This document shows positions 38,372 to 46,856 of a stretch of 64,000 nucleotides of DNA, piece after piece. This DNA is from JAWLBM01 sp041687675 (GTDB taxonomy: Bacteria; Pseudomonadota; Alphaproteobacteria; Rhizobiales; Pleomorphomonadaceae). Made by a program: the position numbers and the translations under genes. The notes beneath the pieces are model-generated. The model ran no database searches. It saw only the letters and a program-made list of their open reading frames with translations, and was not told the DNA's origin. Within the stretch, counting starts at the first letter, position 1. Each line of letters starts with the position of its first letter. Location: positions 29,697 to 93,696 of the forward strand of contig JAWLBM010000015.1 of assembly GCA_041687675.1 (NCBI GenBank), given 5' to 3'.

Positions 38372-39433
38372 ATGAACCAGCATATCAGCCTGACCGGCGG
38401 CGTTCCGGCCCCCATGGCGCTTCCGGCGGACCACCCGCCGGTGAAGAGCGGCCGTGTCGGCGTCCTGCTCGTCAACCTCGGCACCCCGGACGGCACCGAC
38501 CGGCGGTCGATGCGCCGCTACCTCGAGGAGTTCCTGACCGACCGGCGGGTGATCGAGTGGCCGCGCGCCATCTGGTACCCGATCCTCTACGGCATCGTGC
38601 TGAACACCCGGCCGACCCGGAAGGGCAAGGACTACGCGACGATCTGGAACAACGAGCTCAACGAGAGCCCGCTCAGGACCTTCACCCGCAGCCAGGGCGA
38701 CCAGCTCGCCAGCCGCCTCATCGCCCACCCGAACGTCACCGTCGACTGGGCGATGCGCTACGGCAACCCGTCGATCCCCGAGCGGATGCGCGCGCTGAAG
38801 GAGGCCGGCTGCGACCGCATCCTCGTCTTCCCGCTCTATCCTCAGTACGCCGCCTCGACCACCGCCACCGTCAACGACGTCGTCTTCCGCCACCTCCTCG
38901 AGGAGCGCTGGCAGCCGGCCCTTCGCACCGTGCCGCCCTACCACGACGACCCGGTCTACGTCGACGCCATCGCCCGCTCCATCGAGACCCACCTCGCCGG
39001 GCTGGACTGGGAGCCGGAGGTGGTGCTCGCCTCCTTCCACGGCATCCCGCAGAGCTACTTCCGCAAAGGCGATCCCTATCACTGCCACTGCATGAAAACG
39101 GCCCGGCTGGTGCGCGAGCGGCTCGGCTGGGACAAGGACCGCCTGCGCGTCACCTTCCAGTCGCGGTTCGGGCCGGAGGAGTGGCTGCAGCCCTACACCG
39201 ACAAGACCGTCGAGGCGCTGGCGAAGGACGGCGTCAAGCGGCTCGCGGTGATCACGCCTGGCTTCGTCTCCGACTGCCTGGAGACGCTGGAGGAGATCGC
39301 CGGCGAGAACGGCGAGATTTTCCACCACGCCGGCGGCGAGCAGTTCACCCACATTCCCTGTCTCAACGACGGCCCGCTCGGGATGGAGGTGATCGAGCAG
39401 GTGGTGCGCCGGGAACTCGGCGGCTGGATCTGA
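38372..39433 (+). CDS. hemH: Ferrochelatase
   Basis: A 353-residue enzyme that inserts Fe2+ into protoporphyrin IX, the last step of heme synthesis. Signature regions are VGVLLVNLGTPDGTDRRSMR, YLEEFLTDRRVIEWP, MRYGNPSIPE, LVFPLYPQYAASTTAT (with the conserved Y/S), ASFHGIPQSYF with the catalytic His, and CHCMKTARL. The Glu of the iron site is in PGFVSDCLETLEEI. The start at 38372 (MNQHISLTGG) has GAGG 7 nt upstream. It precedes homospermidine synthase by about 170 bp on the same strand; a 6-bp GC hairpin begins right at its stop. Confidence 0.95.
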   Translation: MNQHISLTGGVPAPMALPADHPPVKSGRVGVLLVNLGTPDGTDRRSMRRYLEEFLTDRRVIEWPRAIWYPILYGIVLNTRPTRKGKDYATIWNNELNESPLRTFTRSQGDQLASRLIAHPNVTVDWAMRYGNPSIPERMRALKEAGCDRILVFPLYPQYAASTTATVNDVVFRHLLEERWQPALRTVPPYHDDPVYVDAIARSIETHLAGLDWEPEVVLASFHGIPQSYFRKGDPYHCHCMKTARLVRERLGWDKDRLRVTFQSRFGPEEWLQPYTDKTVEALAKDGVKRLAVITPGFVSDCLETLEEIAGENGEIFHHAGGEQFTHIPCLNDGPLGMEVIEQVVRRELGGWI

Positions 39434-39449
39434 CCGGCCGGGCGGCCGG
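39434..39449 (+). terminator. Hairpin immediately after hemH
   Basis: CCGGCC-GGGC-GGCCGG starts at the base after the stop codon; no T-tract follows. It may be a weak terminator or a processing structure. Confidence 0.35.
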
Positions 39450-39604
39450 GGCTCCGCACCTCGTCGAACTTGACAGCCGCGACTGCTTCTGATGTATCGC
39501 CCCCTCCCCCGAGGGCGATACCGCCCGGGGCACCGCGCGGCCCCGGGGCCGCGCCATGACCGCGACCCGGAGACCGTTCGCCCCCGCGAGAGGAGTGCAT
39601 GCCG

Positions 39605-41035
39605 ATGACTGCAGGACCCGTTCACGGCCGGATCTCCGGCCCGATGGTGATGATCGGTTTCGGGTCGATCGGCCGCGGCACCCTCCCGCTGATCCTGCGC
39701 CATATCGAGTTCGACCGCTCGCGCGCGGTGGTGATCGATCCGGTCGACGACGACCGCGAGATGGTCGACCGCGCCGGCATCCGCTTCGAGCAGGCGGAGA
39801 TCACCCGCGACAACTACCGCGAGGTGCTGACGCCGCTGCTCACGGGAGGGGAAGGCCAGGGCTTCTGCGTCAACCTCTCGGTCGATACCTCCTCGCTGGA
39901 CATCATGAAGCTCTGCCGGGAACTCGGCGTGCTCTACATCGACACGGTGGTGGAGCCCTGGGCCGGCTTCTACTTCGACCGCTCCGCCGACCCGGCGAAG
40001 CGCTCCAACTACATGCTGCGCGAGACCGTGCAGGCGGAGAAGCGGGCGAACCCGGGCGGCGCCACCGCCGTCTCCTGCTGCGGCGCCAACCCCGGCATGG
40101 TGTCCTGGCTCGTCAAGCAGGCGCTGCTCGACGTCGCCCGCGACACCGGGGTGGACGCGGCCGATCCGTCCAGCCGGGAGGACTGGGCGCGGCTGATGCA
40201 GCGCGTCGGCGTCAAGGGCATCCACATCGCCGAGCGCGACACCCAGGTGCCCGACCGCCAGAAGCCCGCCGGTGCCTTCTGGAACACCTGGTCCGTCGAG
40301 GGCTTCATCTCCGAGGGGCTGCAGCCGGCCGAACTCGGCTGGGGCACGCACGAGACCTGGATGCCGGAGACCGGCCGCACCCACGACGTCGGCAGCCGCG
40401 CGGCGATCTACCTCCTGCAGCCCGGCGCCGACACGCGCGTGCGCACCTGGTGCCCGAGCCTCGGCTCCCAGTTCGGCTTCCTCGTCACCCACAACGAGGC
40501 GATCTCGATCGCCGACTACTTCACCGTCGGCGAGGGCGCCACCCCCGAGTACCGGCCGACCTGCCACTACGCCTACCACCCGTGCGACGACGCGGTGCTG
40601 TCGCTGCACGAGATGTTCGGCAAGGCCGGGGTGGCGCAGGAGGACCTGCACGTCCTCACCGAGGACGAAATCCGCGACGGCCACGACGAACTCGGCGTGC
40701 TGCTCTACGGCCACGCCCGCAACGCCTACTGGTATGGCACCAAGCTCGACATCCACCAGGCCCGCAAGCTCGCGCCCTACCAGAACGCCACCGGCCTGCA
40801 GGTGACCTCGGCGGTCCTCGCCGGCATGGTCTGGGCGCTGGAGAACCCGGAGGCGGGCATCGTCGAGACCGACGAGATGGACTTCCGCCGCTGCCTCGAG
40901 GTCCAGACCCCCTACCTCGGGCGGGTGTTCGGCGCCTACACCGATTGGACCCCGCTCGAAGGCCGGCCCGGCCTCTTCCCCGAGGACATCGACGCCGCCG
41001 AGCCCTGGAGCTTCCGCAATGTGCTGGTCCGCTGA
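39605..41035 (+). CDS. hss: Homospermidine synthase
   Basis: A 476-residue NAD-dependent enzyme of the saccharopine-dehydrogenase-like fold that joins two putrescine-derived units to homospermidine, a main polyamine in this lineage. The Rossmann motif is VMIGFGSIGRGTLPLIL; specific segments include IDTVVEPWAGFYFD, SCCGANPGMVSWLVKQAL, KGIHIAERDTQ, KPAGAFWNTWSVEGF and NATGLQVTSAVLAGMVWA. The substrate putrescine can come from the ornithine decarboxylase encoded at 26.5-27.6 kb. AGGAG (39591-39595) is 9 nt before the ATG at 39605; the ATG at 39599 is too close at 3 nt. Confidence 0.94.
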   Translation: MTAGPVHGRISGPMVMIGFGSIGRGTLPLILRHIEFDRSRAVVIDPVDDDREMVDRAGIRFEQAEITRDNYREVLTPLLTGGEGQGFCVNLSVDTSSLDIMKLCRELGVLYIDTVVEPWAGFYFDRSADPAKRSNYMLRETVQAEKRANPGGATAVSCCGANPGMVSWLVKQALLDVARDTGVDAADPSSREDWARLMQRVGVKGIHIAERDTQVPDRQKPAGAFWNTWSVEGFISEGLQPAELGWGTHETWMPETGRTHDVGSRAAIYLLQPGADTRVRTWCPSLGSQFGFLVTHNEAISIADYFTVGEGATPEYRPTCHYAYHPCDDAVLSLHEMFGKAGVAQEDLHVLTEDEIRDGHDELGVLLYGHARNAYWYGTKLDIHQARKLAPYQNATGLQVTSAVLAGMVWALENPEAGIVETDEMDFRRCLEVQTPYLGRVFGAYTDWTPLEGRPGLFPEDIDAAEPWSFRNVLVR

Positions 41036-41170
41036 TCCGCCGGAGGTTCCGGTGGAAAGGACGAGGCCACCGTCCATTCGTCCAGGTTGAAATATAGAAC
41101 TATCGTCATTGTTCAGGCATGTTCCCCGAATCGCTCCGGTGGGAGGAGTCGATCTACGGGGAACTGAACG

Positions 41171-41572
41171 ATGAACACGACTGCACAGACCTACTTCAAG
41201 ACGGCGATCCTGCTCCTGGTGGTCGGGCTCGCGGCGGGCATCCTGATGGCGGCCAGCGGTGACCACGCGGCCGCGGGCGCCCATGCCCACCTCAACCTGA
41301 TCGGCTTCGTGCTGATGTCGGTCTACGGCACCTACTTCGCCCTGAACGGCGACAAGGCCCGGGGACGGCTGCCTCAGATCATCTGGATCGTCCACACCGC
41401 CGGCGCGGTGGTGATGTTCGTGGCGCTGTGGCTGATGCTGTCGGGCAACCCGCAACTCGAGCCGGTCGTCGCCCTCGCCTCCTTCGCGGTGCTGATCGCC
41501 GCCGTGCTGTTCGGCTGGGTGGTCTGGCGGCCGGCGCAGGCCTCCCGCGGCCTCCACACCGCCGAGGCGTGA
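41171..41572 (+). CDS. Small four-helix membrane protein with HAHLN motif
   Basis: A 133-residue hydrophobic protein with four predicted helices (AILLLVVGLAAGILMAAS; AHLNLIGFVLMSVYGTYFAL; IIWIVHTAGAVVMFVALWLML; VVALASFAVLIAAVLFGWVV). It carries H-A-H-L-N-L at the start of helix 2 and a His in helix 3 (IVHTAGAV). The HAHLN motif recalls helix segments of heme-copper oxidase subunit I (CcoN-like) and NnrS proteins, so heme or copper binding is possible but unproven. A site GGGGAACTGAACG precedes the ATG. It is preceded by hss and convergent with the radical SAM gene. Confidence 0.7.
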   Translation: MNTTAQTYFKTAILLLVVGLAAGILMAASGDHAAAGAHAHLNLIGFVLMSVYGTYFALNGDKARGRLPQIIWIVHTAGAVVMFVALWLMLSGNPQLEPVVALASFAVLIAAVLFGWVVWRPAQASRGLHTAEA

Positions 41573-41612
41573 GGCTCACCCGACCCGCGGCCAGCCAGCG
41601 CCGGGCGGCCGC

Positions 41613-42734
41613 TCACGCCCGCCAGAGCATGACAGCAGGATCGCCGGGCACGTCGAGCGTGGCCGGGAAGTCCGGGTAGAGGATCTCCCGGCCGTCGCGG
41701 CGGAAGGTGACGGTGCCGCGGGCGGGATCGGCGGCGACGATGTGCTCGCGCCGCACCTTTCCCAAGGGCGAATCGAGGGTGAACCGGACGGCGTTGACCC
41801 AGCTCGGCGCCGTCCGGACGAGGTCGTCCTGGATCGCGAAGAAGCGGGCGAGCGGCATGCGCCAGGCGGCCGAGTGGCGGATCGGCTCGGGAACATAGAC
41901 CGAGAGGGTGCGGACCCGCAGGTCGTCCAGCCGCTCGACCAGGCGCCGCACCACGTCGACGTGGTCGTTGACGCCGCGCAGCAGCGGGAAGTGGTTGTAG
42001 AGGCGGATGTCGCGGCGGCGCAGCCGGCCGAGCATGGCCTCGACCTCCTCGCAGATCTCGTAGGGATGCACGAAGTGGCAGACGAGGCGCACGTCCGCCT
42101 CGGCGAGTGCGTCGAGCCGCGCCGGATCGGCGAAGAGCCGCGGCGAGAAAGCCGGCGCGCGGGTGTGGATGCGGATCGAGCCGATCTGCGGCAGGGTGCG
42201 CAGCGTCCGCAGCACCAGCGCGAGGTCCCGCGTCGGCAGCGTCATCGGGTCGCCGCCGGAGAGGATGACCTCCCTCACCTCCGGCCGCGCGGTCACATGC
42301 GCGACGAGGGCCTCCAGCGCCGGGCCGAGGTGGGCCCGGCCGGCCTCGTGCTGCTCCGAGAGGACGTCCTGGCGGAAGCAGTACTGGCAGTGGCCGGCGC
42401 ACACCGCGGTCGGCATGAACAGCACCCGGTCCGGGTACTTGTGGATGATCGAGGGGTGTGCGGGGACCGGCATGTTCGACCGGTCGTCGACCCAGTCCGC
42501 CACCTCATGGCCGGCGGCGAGCGACAGCCGCTCGCGCGGCGGATGGGCGCCGCGGTGGAGCGGTCCCTCGGTGTGGCCGAGCGCCGCCACCTCCGCCTCG
42601 ATCTTGGCGCGATAGAAGCCGGTCACCTTGACCGGCAGGAGCCTTTCGCGCCGGGCGAGGTCGGCGAAGCGGGCGTCGAGGACGGCCTGCTCGGCCGGCG
42701 TCGTCCGGCCATGGCCGGCTATGAGCGCGGACAT
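41613..42734 (-). CDS. Lysine 2,3-aminomutase-like radical SAM enzyme (KamA/EpmB family)
   Basis: A 373-residue radical SAM/PLP protein. The 4Fe-4S triad is C112, C116, C119 in VCAGHCQYCFRQ, followed by VILSGGDPMTLP (SAM-binding GGD) and IRIHTRAPAFSP. A lysine in LDSPLGKVRREHI may bind PLP. The length (373) is closer to EpmB (EF-P beta-lysylation, 342 aa) than to catabolic KamA (about 416 aa). In E. coli EpmB acts with EpmA on EF-P, but neither epmA nor efp is adjacent in this window. Which role applies is open. Start MSALIAGHGRTTP at 42734 is preceded by GGGAAGG. Confidence 0.85.
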   Translation of the reverse strand: MSALIAGHGRTTPAEQAVLDARFADLARRERLLPVKVTGFYRAKIEAEVAALGHTEGPLHRGAHPPRERLSLAAGHEVADWVDDRSNMPVPAHPSIIHKYPDRVLFMPTAVCAGHCQYCFRQDVLSEQHEAGRAHLGPALEALVAHVTARPEVREVILSGGDPMTLPTRDLALVLRTLRTLPQIGSIRIHTRAPAFSPRLFADPARLDALAEADVRLVCHFVHPYEICEEVEAMLGRLRRRDIRLYNHFPLLRGVNDHVDVVRRLVERLDDLRVRTLSVYVPEPIRHSAAWRMPLARFFAIQDDLVRTAPSWVNAVRFTLDSPLGKVRREHIVAADPARGTVTFRRDGREILYPDFPATLDVPGDPAVMLWRA

Positions 42735-42759
42735 TGCTACCAGCCTTCCCGTTGTCAGC

Positions 42760-43728
42760 TCAGGGGGTGAGCAGGATCACGCCCGCCTCCCCCGCCTCCG
42801 ACCCGTAGGCGAGCTCGAGGCCCGAGGTCTCCCAGCCGAGCGCCGAGACCGGCGCGGCGCCCGGGCGGCGCAACAGCACCTCCTCGCCGTCGGAGAAGCG
42901 GACGAGCAGGATCATGCCGTCCTCGTAGCCGATGGCGGCGATCTCCTCGAAGGGATGGCAGGCCACCGCCGTGACCAGTTCCTGGCGCGGCCCGAGTTCC
43001 AGCGGCCGCTTGCCCATCGGCCCGTCCTTGTGGTGGAACGGCCAGCAGATCGAGGCCTGCGCGCCGGTGGTGGCGAGGAAGCGCCCCTTGGCCGACCAGG
43101 ACAGGCCCTTCACCTTGGCCGGATAGCCGGACATGCGCATGTGCTGCCCGTCCCTGAGCCGCCAGCCGTGCAGCGCCGCCTCCTGCATCGAGGTCACCAC
43201 GCTGGCGCCGTCGGGCGACACGGTGACGGCGATGTGGGACCCCTTCCACTCGAGCTCCTGCGCCGGGGCAACGGTACCTGGGTACCACAGGCCGACGCCG
43301 TTGTAGCCGGCGATGGCGAGGCGCAGGCCCTTGGGGAAGAAGGCGAGGCCGCCGGCGGCGCTCGGCCGCGCGAGTTCGTGCTCGCGGCCGTTGCCCTCGC
43401 GAAGCCAGACGGTCCGGCCGGAGGCGAAGGCGACCGCCCCGCCGGGTCCGGCGGCGACCTGGTCGATCCACTTGCGGCCCTTCTCGGCGAGGACCGTGCT
43501 CTCGCCCGCCGCATCGGTGCGGACCACCTTGCCGTCGTCGCCGCCGGTGACGAGGGACGTGCCGGAGAGGTCGCGCACCGCCGCGAGGATGCCGCCGTGC
43601 GGCTTCACTATGCGCGTGTCGGTGCCGAGCGCGATGGTCCCCTCGCCCGTGGCGAAGGCGGGCGTGCGGCCGAGAAAACCGGCCCAGAGGACGAAGCCGG
43701 AGGTCTCGACGGGCGTGACGGTCGGCAT
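42760..43728 (-). CDS. WD40-repeat protein
   Basis: A 322-residue beta-propeller of about seven blades. Repeats are degenerate but visible as GTDTRIVKPHGGILAAVRDL, LVTGGDDGKVVRTD, VAVTVSPDGASVVTSM-type and CHPFEEIAAIGYEDG segments. It lacks a signal peptide. Neighbouring on the same strand, 32 bp upstream, is a COG0523 metal chaperone; WD40 genes are often beside such GTPases in alphaproteobacteria, which suggests a shared function in metal handling. The actual partner is unknown. Confidence 0.78.
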   Translation of the reverse strand: MPTVTPVETSGFVLWAGFLGRTPAFATGEGTIALGTDTRIVKPHGGILAAVRDLSGTSLVTGGDDGKVVRTDAAGESTVLAEKGRKWIDQVAAGPGGAVAFASGRTVWLREGNGREHELARPSAAGGLAFFPKGLRLAIAGYNGVGLWYPGTVAPAQELEWKGSHIAVTVSPDGASVVTSMQEAALHGWRLRDGQHMRMSGYPAKVKGLSWSAKGRFLATTGAQASICWPFHHKDGPMGKRPLELGPRQELVTAVACHPFEEIAAIGYEDGMILLVRFSDGEEVLLRRPGAAPVSALGWETSGLELAYGSEAGEAGVILLTP

Positions 43729-43760
43729 GCCTCAGCGGCCCCCGGTCGCGGCGCGGTCGA

Positions 43761-44855
43761 TCAGGCCATGCATGCGGCAAAGCCCTTCTCGAGCGCCTCG
43801 CGGTCCAGCTTGCGGCCGATGAAGACGAGGCGGCTCTCGCGCGGCTCGCCCTCGCGCCACTCGCGCTGGAGGTCGCCCTCGACGATCATGTGCACGCCCT
43901 GGACCACGTAGCGCCGCGGCTCCCCCTCGAAGGCGAGGATGCCCTTGAGCCGCAGGATGTTCGGCCCGTCGGCCTGGGTCACCTGGCCGACCCACTCGAT
44001 GAAGCGGCTCGGGTCCACCTCGCCGCCCTTCAGCGAGATGGACGAAACGTCCGTCGCATGCCGCGCGTGTCCGTGGTCGTGCTCGTGCCCGTGGTGGTCA
44101 TGGCCGTGGTCGTGATCATGGTGGTGATCGTGGTGATGGTTGTGGTCGTGGTCGCAGTCCGGGCCGCAGGCGTGGTCCTCGCCCGCATCGAGGAAATGCG
44201 GGTCCAGCGTCAGGATGCGGTCGAGGTCGAAGGCGCCGCGATCGAGGATCGCGTCCAGCGGCACCGCCGAGCGTTCGCTGCGCACCTGGCGGGCGTAGGG
44301 GTTGAGCTGGCGGATCGTCGCCTCGACCTCGGCGAGTTCCTCCGCCGTGACGAGGTCCGTCTTGTTGACGATCACCACGTCGGCGAAGGCCACCTGGTCC
44401 TCCGCCTCGGGCGCGTCGGCGAGGCGGGCGAGGAAATGCTTGGCGTCGACCACGGTCACCACCGCGTCGAGCCGCGACATCTTGCGGACCTCGTCGTCCA
44501 TGAAGAAGGTCTGCGCCACCGGCGCGGGATCGGCGAGGCCGGTGGTCTCGACGATGATGGCGTCGAAGGAGCCCTTGCGCTTGGCGAGGTTCTCGACCAC
44601 GCGGATCAGGTCGCCGCGCACGGTGCAGCAGATGCAGCCGTTGTTCATCTCGAACACCTCCTCGTCGGTGTCGACGATGAGGTCGTTGTCGATGCCGATC
44701 TCGCCGAACTCGTTGACGATGACGGCGTAGCGCTTGCCGTGGTCCTCGGTGAGGATCCGGTTGAGCAGCGTCGTCTTGCCGGCGCCGAGATAGCCGGTGA
44801 GGACGGTGACGGGGACCGGCTCTCCGGTCTTCGCTTCGGCGGACGCGGTGGTCAT
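43761..44855 (-). CDS. CobW/COG0523 GTPase metallochaperone with His-rich linker
   Basis: A 364-residue GTPase. Walker A is GYLGAGKTTLL (residues 21-31). Other marks are the metal motif GCICC (C74, C76, C77), the switch segment IVETTGLADPAP and the NKTD base-recognition motif. A His/Asp-rich stretch of about 45 residues (around 230-275) separates it from the CobW C-terminal domain (LRLKGILAFEGEPRRYVVQGVH). The family delivers zinc or cobalt to target enzymes under metal limitation. The zinc type (ZNG1/YeiR-like) is favoured by the His-rich linker, but no Zur box was seen. It precedes the WD40 gene by 32 bp and is divergent from marR. Confidence 0.9.
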   Translation of the reverse strand: MTTASAEAKTGEPVPVTVLTGYLGAGKTTLLNRILTEDHGKRYAVIVNEFGEIGIDNDLIVDTDEEVFEMNNGCICCTVRGDLIRVVENLAKRKGSFDAIIVETTGLADPAPVAQTFFMDDEVRKMSRLDAVVTVVDAKHFLARLADAPEAEDQVAFADVVIVNKTDLVTAEELAEVEATIRQLNPYARQVRSERSAVPLDAILDRGAFDLDRILTLDPHFLDAGEDHACGPDCDHDHNHHHDHHHDHDHGHDHHGHEHDHGHARHATDVSSISLKGGEVDPSRFIEWVGQVTQADGPNILRLKGILAFEGEPRRYVVQGVHMIVEGDLQREWREGEPRESRLVFIGRKLDREALEKGFAACMA

Positions 44856-45059
44856 CTGGTGTCTTCTCGCATTGATCGGTTGCGCGGCGCGGACCCGGCG
44901 GGCGGCGCGGCGGCGCTTGGCGCCGGTCTACCATCTGGCCGCGCCCGTGGCCAGACGCGGCGGTCGCGCCTCGACAGCAGCGGGGTTCCCCACCTAAATA
45001 AGTGTCATGTTGGCGTGCGAGAAGGGCTCCGGTTTCGCGACGACCAACGGAGAACGGGA

Positions 45060-45590
45060 ATGAGCTTCAAACACCGCAAGAGCGTCACCTTCCAGCTCGC
45101 GCAGACCGCCCGCGCCCACCGCACGCGCGCCGGCGTCCACCTCGGCCGCATCGGCCTCCACCCGGGCCAGGAGGCGGTGCTGAAGGCGCTCGGCGACAAG
45201 GACGGGCAGTCGATGTCCGAGCTCGCCGCGGCGCTGGCGGTGCAGCCGCCGACGGTCACCAAGATGATCGCCCGCCTCGGCGCCCAAGGCCTCGTCTCGC
45301 GGCAGGTCTCGGCCGCCGACGGCCGGCTCGCCCGCGTCTTCCTCACCGACAGCGGCCGCGATCGGGTGGTGGCGGTGGACACGGCCTGGAAGCGGGTCGA
45401 GAAGGAGGCGCTCGCCGGCTTCGACGACAAGGACCGCAAGCGGCTGAGGAAGCTCCTGAAGGCGATGGAGAAGAACCTGCTCCCGGGCCTTGCCGCCGAC
45501 GACGAGGCGGACGACGACGACCACGACGAGGCCGTGGCCGCCGAGGAGCCGGCCGCGACCGGCCGCGAGGCGCAGCCGGAGCCGGCCTGA
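45060..45590 (+). CDS. MarR-family transcriptional regulator
   Basis: A 176-residue protein. The winged HTH covers about residues 38-95 (LHPGQEAVLKALGDKDGQSMSE, then VQPPTVTKMIARLGAQGLVSR, wing AADGRLARVFLT). A C-terminal dimerisation helix (WKRVEKEALAGFDDKDRKRL) is followed by an acidic tail of about 30 residues (DDEADDDDHDEAV) not usual for MarR. The effector is unknown. GGAGAACGGGA precedes the ATG. It is divergent from the COG0523 gene, with about 200 bp in between, and may control either side. Confidence 0.87.
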   Translation: MSFKHRKSVTFQLAQTARAHRTRAGVHLGRIGLHPGQEAVLKALGDKDGQSMSELAAALAVQPPTVTKMIARLGAQGLVSRQVSAADGRLARVFLTDSGRDRVVAVDTAWKRVEKEALAGFDDKDRKRLRKLLKAMEKNLLPGLAADDEADDDDHDEAVAAEEPAATGREAQPEPA

Positions 45591-45615
45591 GCACCCTCCA
45601 AAGACCGGTCGAAGT

Positions 45616-45631
45616 CCGCGGAATTCCGCGG
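45616..45631. promoter_or_regulatory. 16-bp perfect palindrome between marR and lacI
   Basis: CCGCGG-AATT-CCGCGG is a perfect palindrome 25 bp past the marR stop. A TTTTT run follows 9 bp later, so it could act as a weak terminator for marR or as an operator for the LacI regulator. Another palindrome, GACGGCCGTC (45659-45668), lies just after a TTGACG hexamer (45648-45653), where a repressor would block a promoter. Confidence 0.4.
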
Positions 45632-45766
45632 GTTCCACGTTTTTCGGTTGACGCTGCGGACGGCCGTCTGTCATGACCGGTACGCGATTTCGGCACGGAG
45701 GCGGCCGGACCGGCGGCCGGTCCCGGCCGCGGGGCGGACCGGCCCCCGGCCCAGCTTGGAACGAGC

Positions 45767-46801
45767 ATGGCCTCACCATCGGACGACGTCCGGCGCTCGC
45801 GGCGCCGGAGGATCACCCTGAGCCAGCTGGCGGCGCAGCTGGACGTCTCCACCGCGACGGTCTCGCTCGCGCTGCGCGACAATGCCGCGGTCTCGGCCGA
45901 AACGCGCAAGCGGGTCCAGGCGCTCGCCGTCGAGATGGGCTACATCTACAATCGCCAGGCCGCCTCGCTGCGCACCGCCCGCACCGACCTCGTCGGCGTC
46001 GTCGTCCATGACGTGCAGAACCCCTATTTCGCCGAGGTCTTCCGCGCCGTCGAGGCCGAGCTCGAGGCGCACGGCATCACCATCCTCATCTGCAACCACC
46101 GGGACGACCTCGCCCGCCAGAAGAATTTCGTCCAGGTCCTGCAGCAGCAGAACGCCGACGGGCTGGTGATCTGCCCCTCGCTCGGCACCACCAAGGCCGA
46201 CATCGACGCGATCGTCCGCTCCGGCACGCCGGTGACCATCATCTGCCGGGACATCGACGGCACCGACGTGCCGTCGGTGCGCGGCGACGACGTGCAGGGA
46301 ATGGAGCAGATCACCCGGCACCTGATCGGGCGGGGGCACCGCCAGCTCGCCTTCCTCGGCGGCAGGCGCAGCGCCTCCTCGGGTCGCGACCGCCACCGCG
46401 GCTTCATGAACGCCATGGCCGAGGCGGGGCTCGAGCCGGTCGCCGACATCCCGGAGCTGATGACCCTGGCCGAGGGACGGGCGGTGCTCGACCGCCTCGT
46501 CGACCTCCCCGAGCGGCCGACCGCCATCGTCTGCTTCAACGACCCGATCGCCTTCGGCGTGATGTCCGGGCTGATCAAGGCCGGGCTGAAGCCGGGCGCG
46601 GACGTGGCGGTCACCGGCTACGATGACGTCGAGGCGTCCGAGGCCTGGGTGCCGGCCCTGACCACGGTCAAGAACGGCTCCGAGGACATCGGCCGCGAGG
46701 CGGCGCGCGCCATCCTCGCCCTGATCGCCGGCGACGAGCCGCCATTCCAGCGCCTGCTCATCCCGCCGCAGATCGAGATCCGCGAGTCGAGCGAAGCCTG
46801 A
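45767..46801 (+). CDS. LacI-family transcriptional regulator
   Basis: A 344-residue repressor. The N-terminal HTH (ITLSQLAAQLDVSTATVSLALRDNAAVSAET) and hinge helix are followed by a periplasmic-binding-like ligand domain (LVGVVVHDVQNPYFAEVFRAVEAE, then VICFNDPIAFGVMSGLIKAG, then VAVTGYDDVEASEAW). The effector is probably a sugar acid, because the two downstream genes encode a hydroxyacid dehydrogenase and a KDPG-type aldolase. It begins a co-directional cluster of three genes (55 bp and about 110 bp gaps). The palindromes at 45616-45668 are candidate operators. Confidence 0.93.
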   Translation: MASPSDDVRRSRRRRITLSQLAAQLDVSTATVSLALRDNAAVSAETRKRVQALAVEMGYIYNRQAASLRTARTDLVGVVVHDVQNPYFAEVFRAVEAELEAHGITILICNHRDDLARQKNFVQVLQQQNADGLVICPSLGTTKADIDAIVRSGTPVTIICRDIDGTDVPSVRGDDVQGMEQITRHLIGRGHRQLAFLGGRRSASSGRDRHRGFMNAMAEAGLEPVADIPELMTLAEGRAVLDRLVDLPERPTAIVCFNDPIAFGVMSGLIKAGLKPGADVAVTGYDDVEASEAWVPALTTVKNGSEDIGREAARAILALIAGDEPPFQRLLIPPQIEIRESSEA

Positions 46802-46856
46802 CCCGGCCGGCCCCGGCCCTGGCGCCGGGCGCGGCCCCCATGCCCGAAGGAAGACG

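Noticed and set aside
38183..41557. An 1124-codon minus-strand open frame opposite hemH and hss
   Set aside because: Same shadow effect; both plus-strand genes are fully recognisable and no family resemblance is seen in the antisense product.
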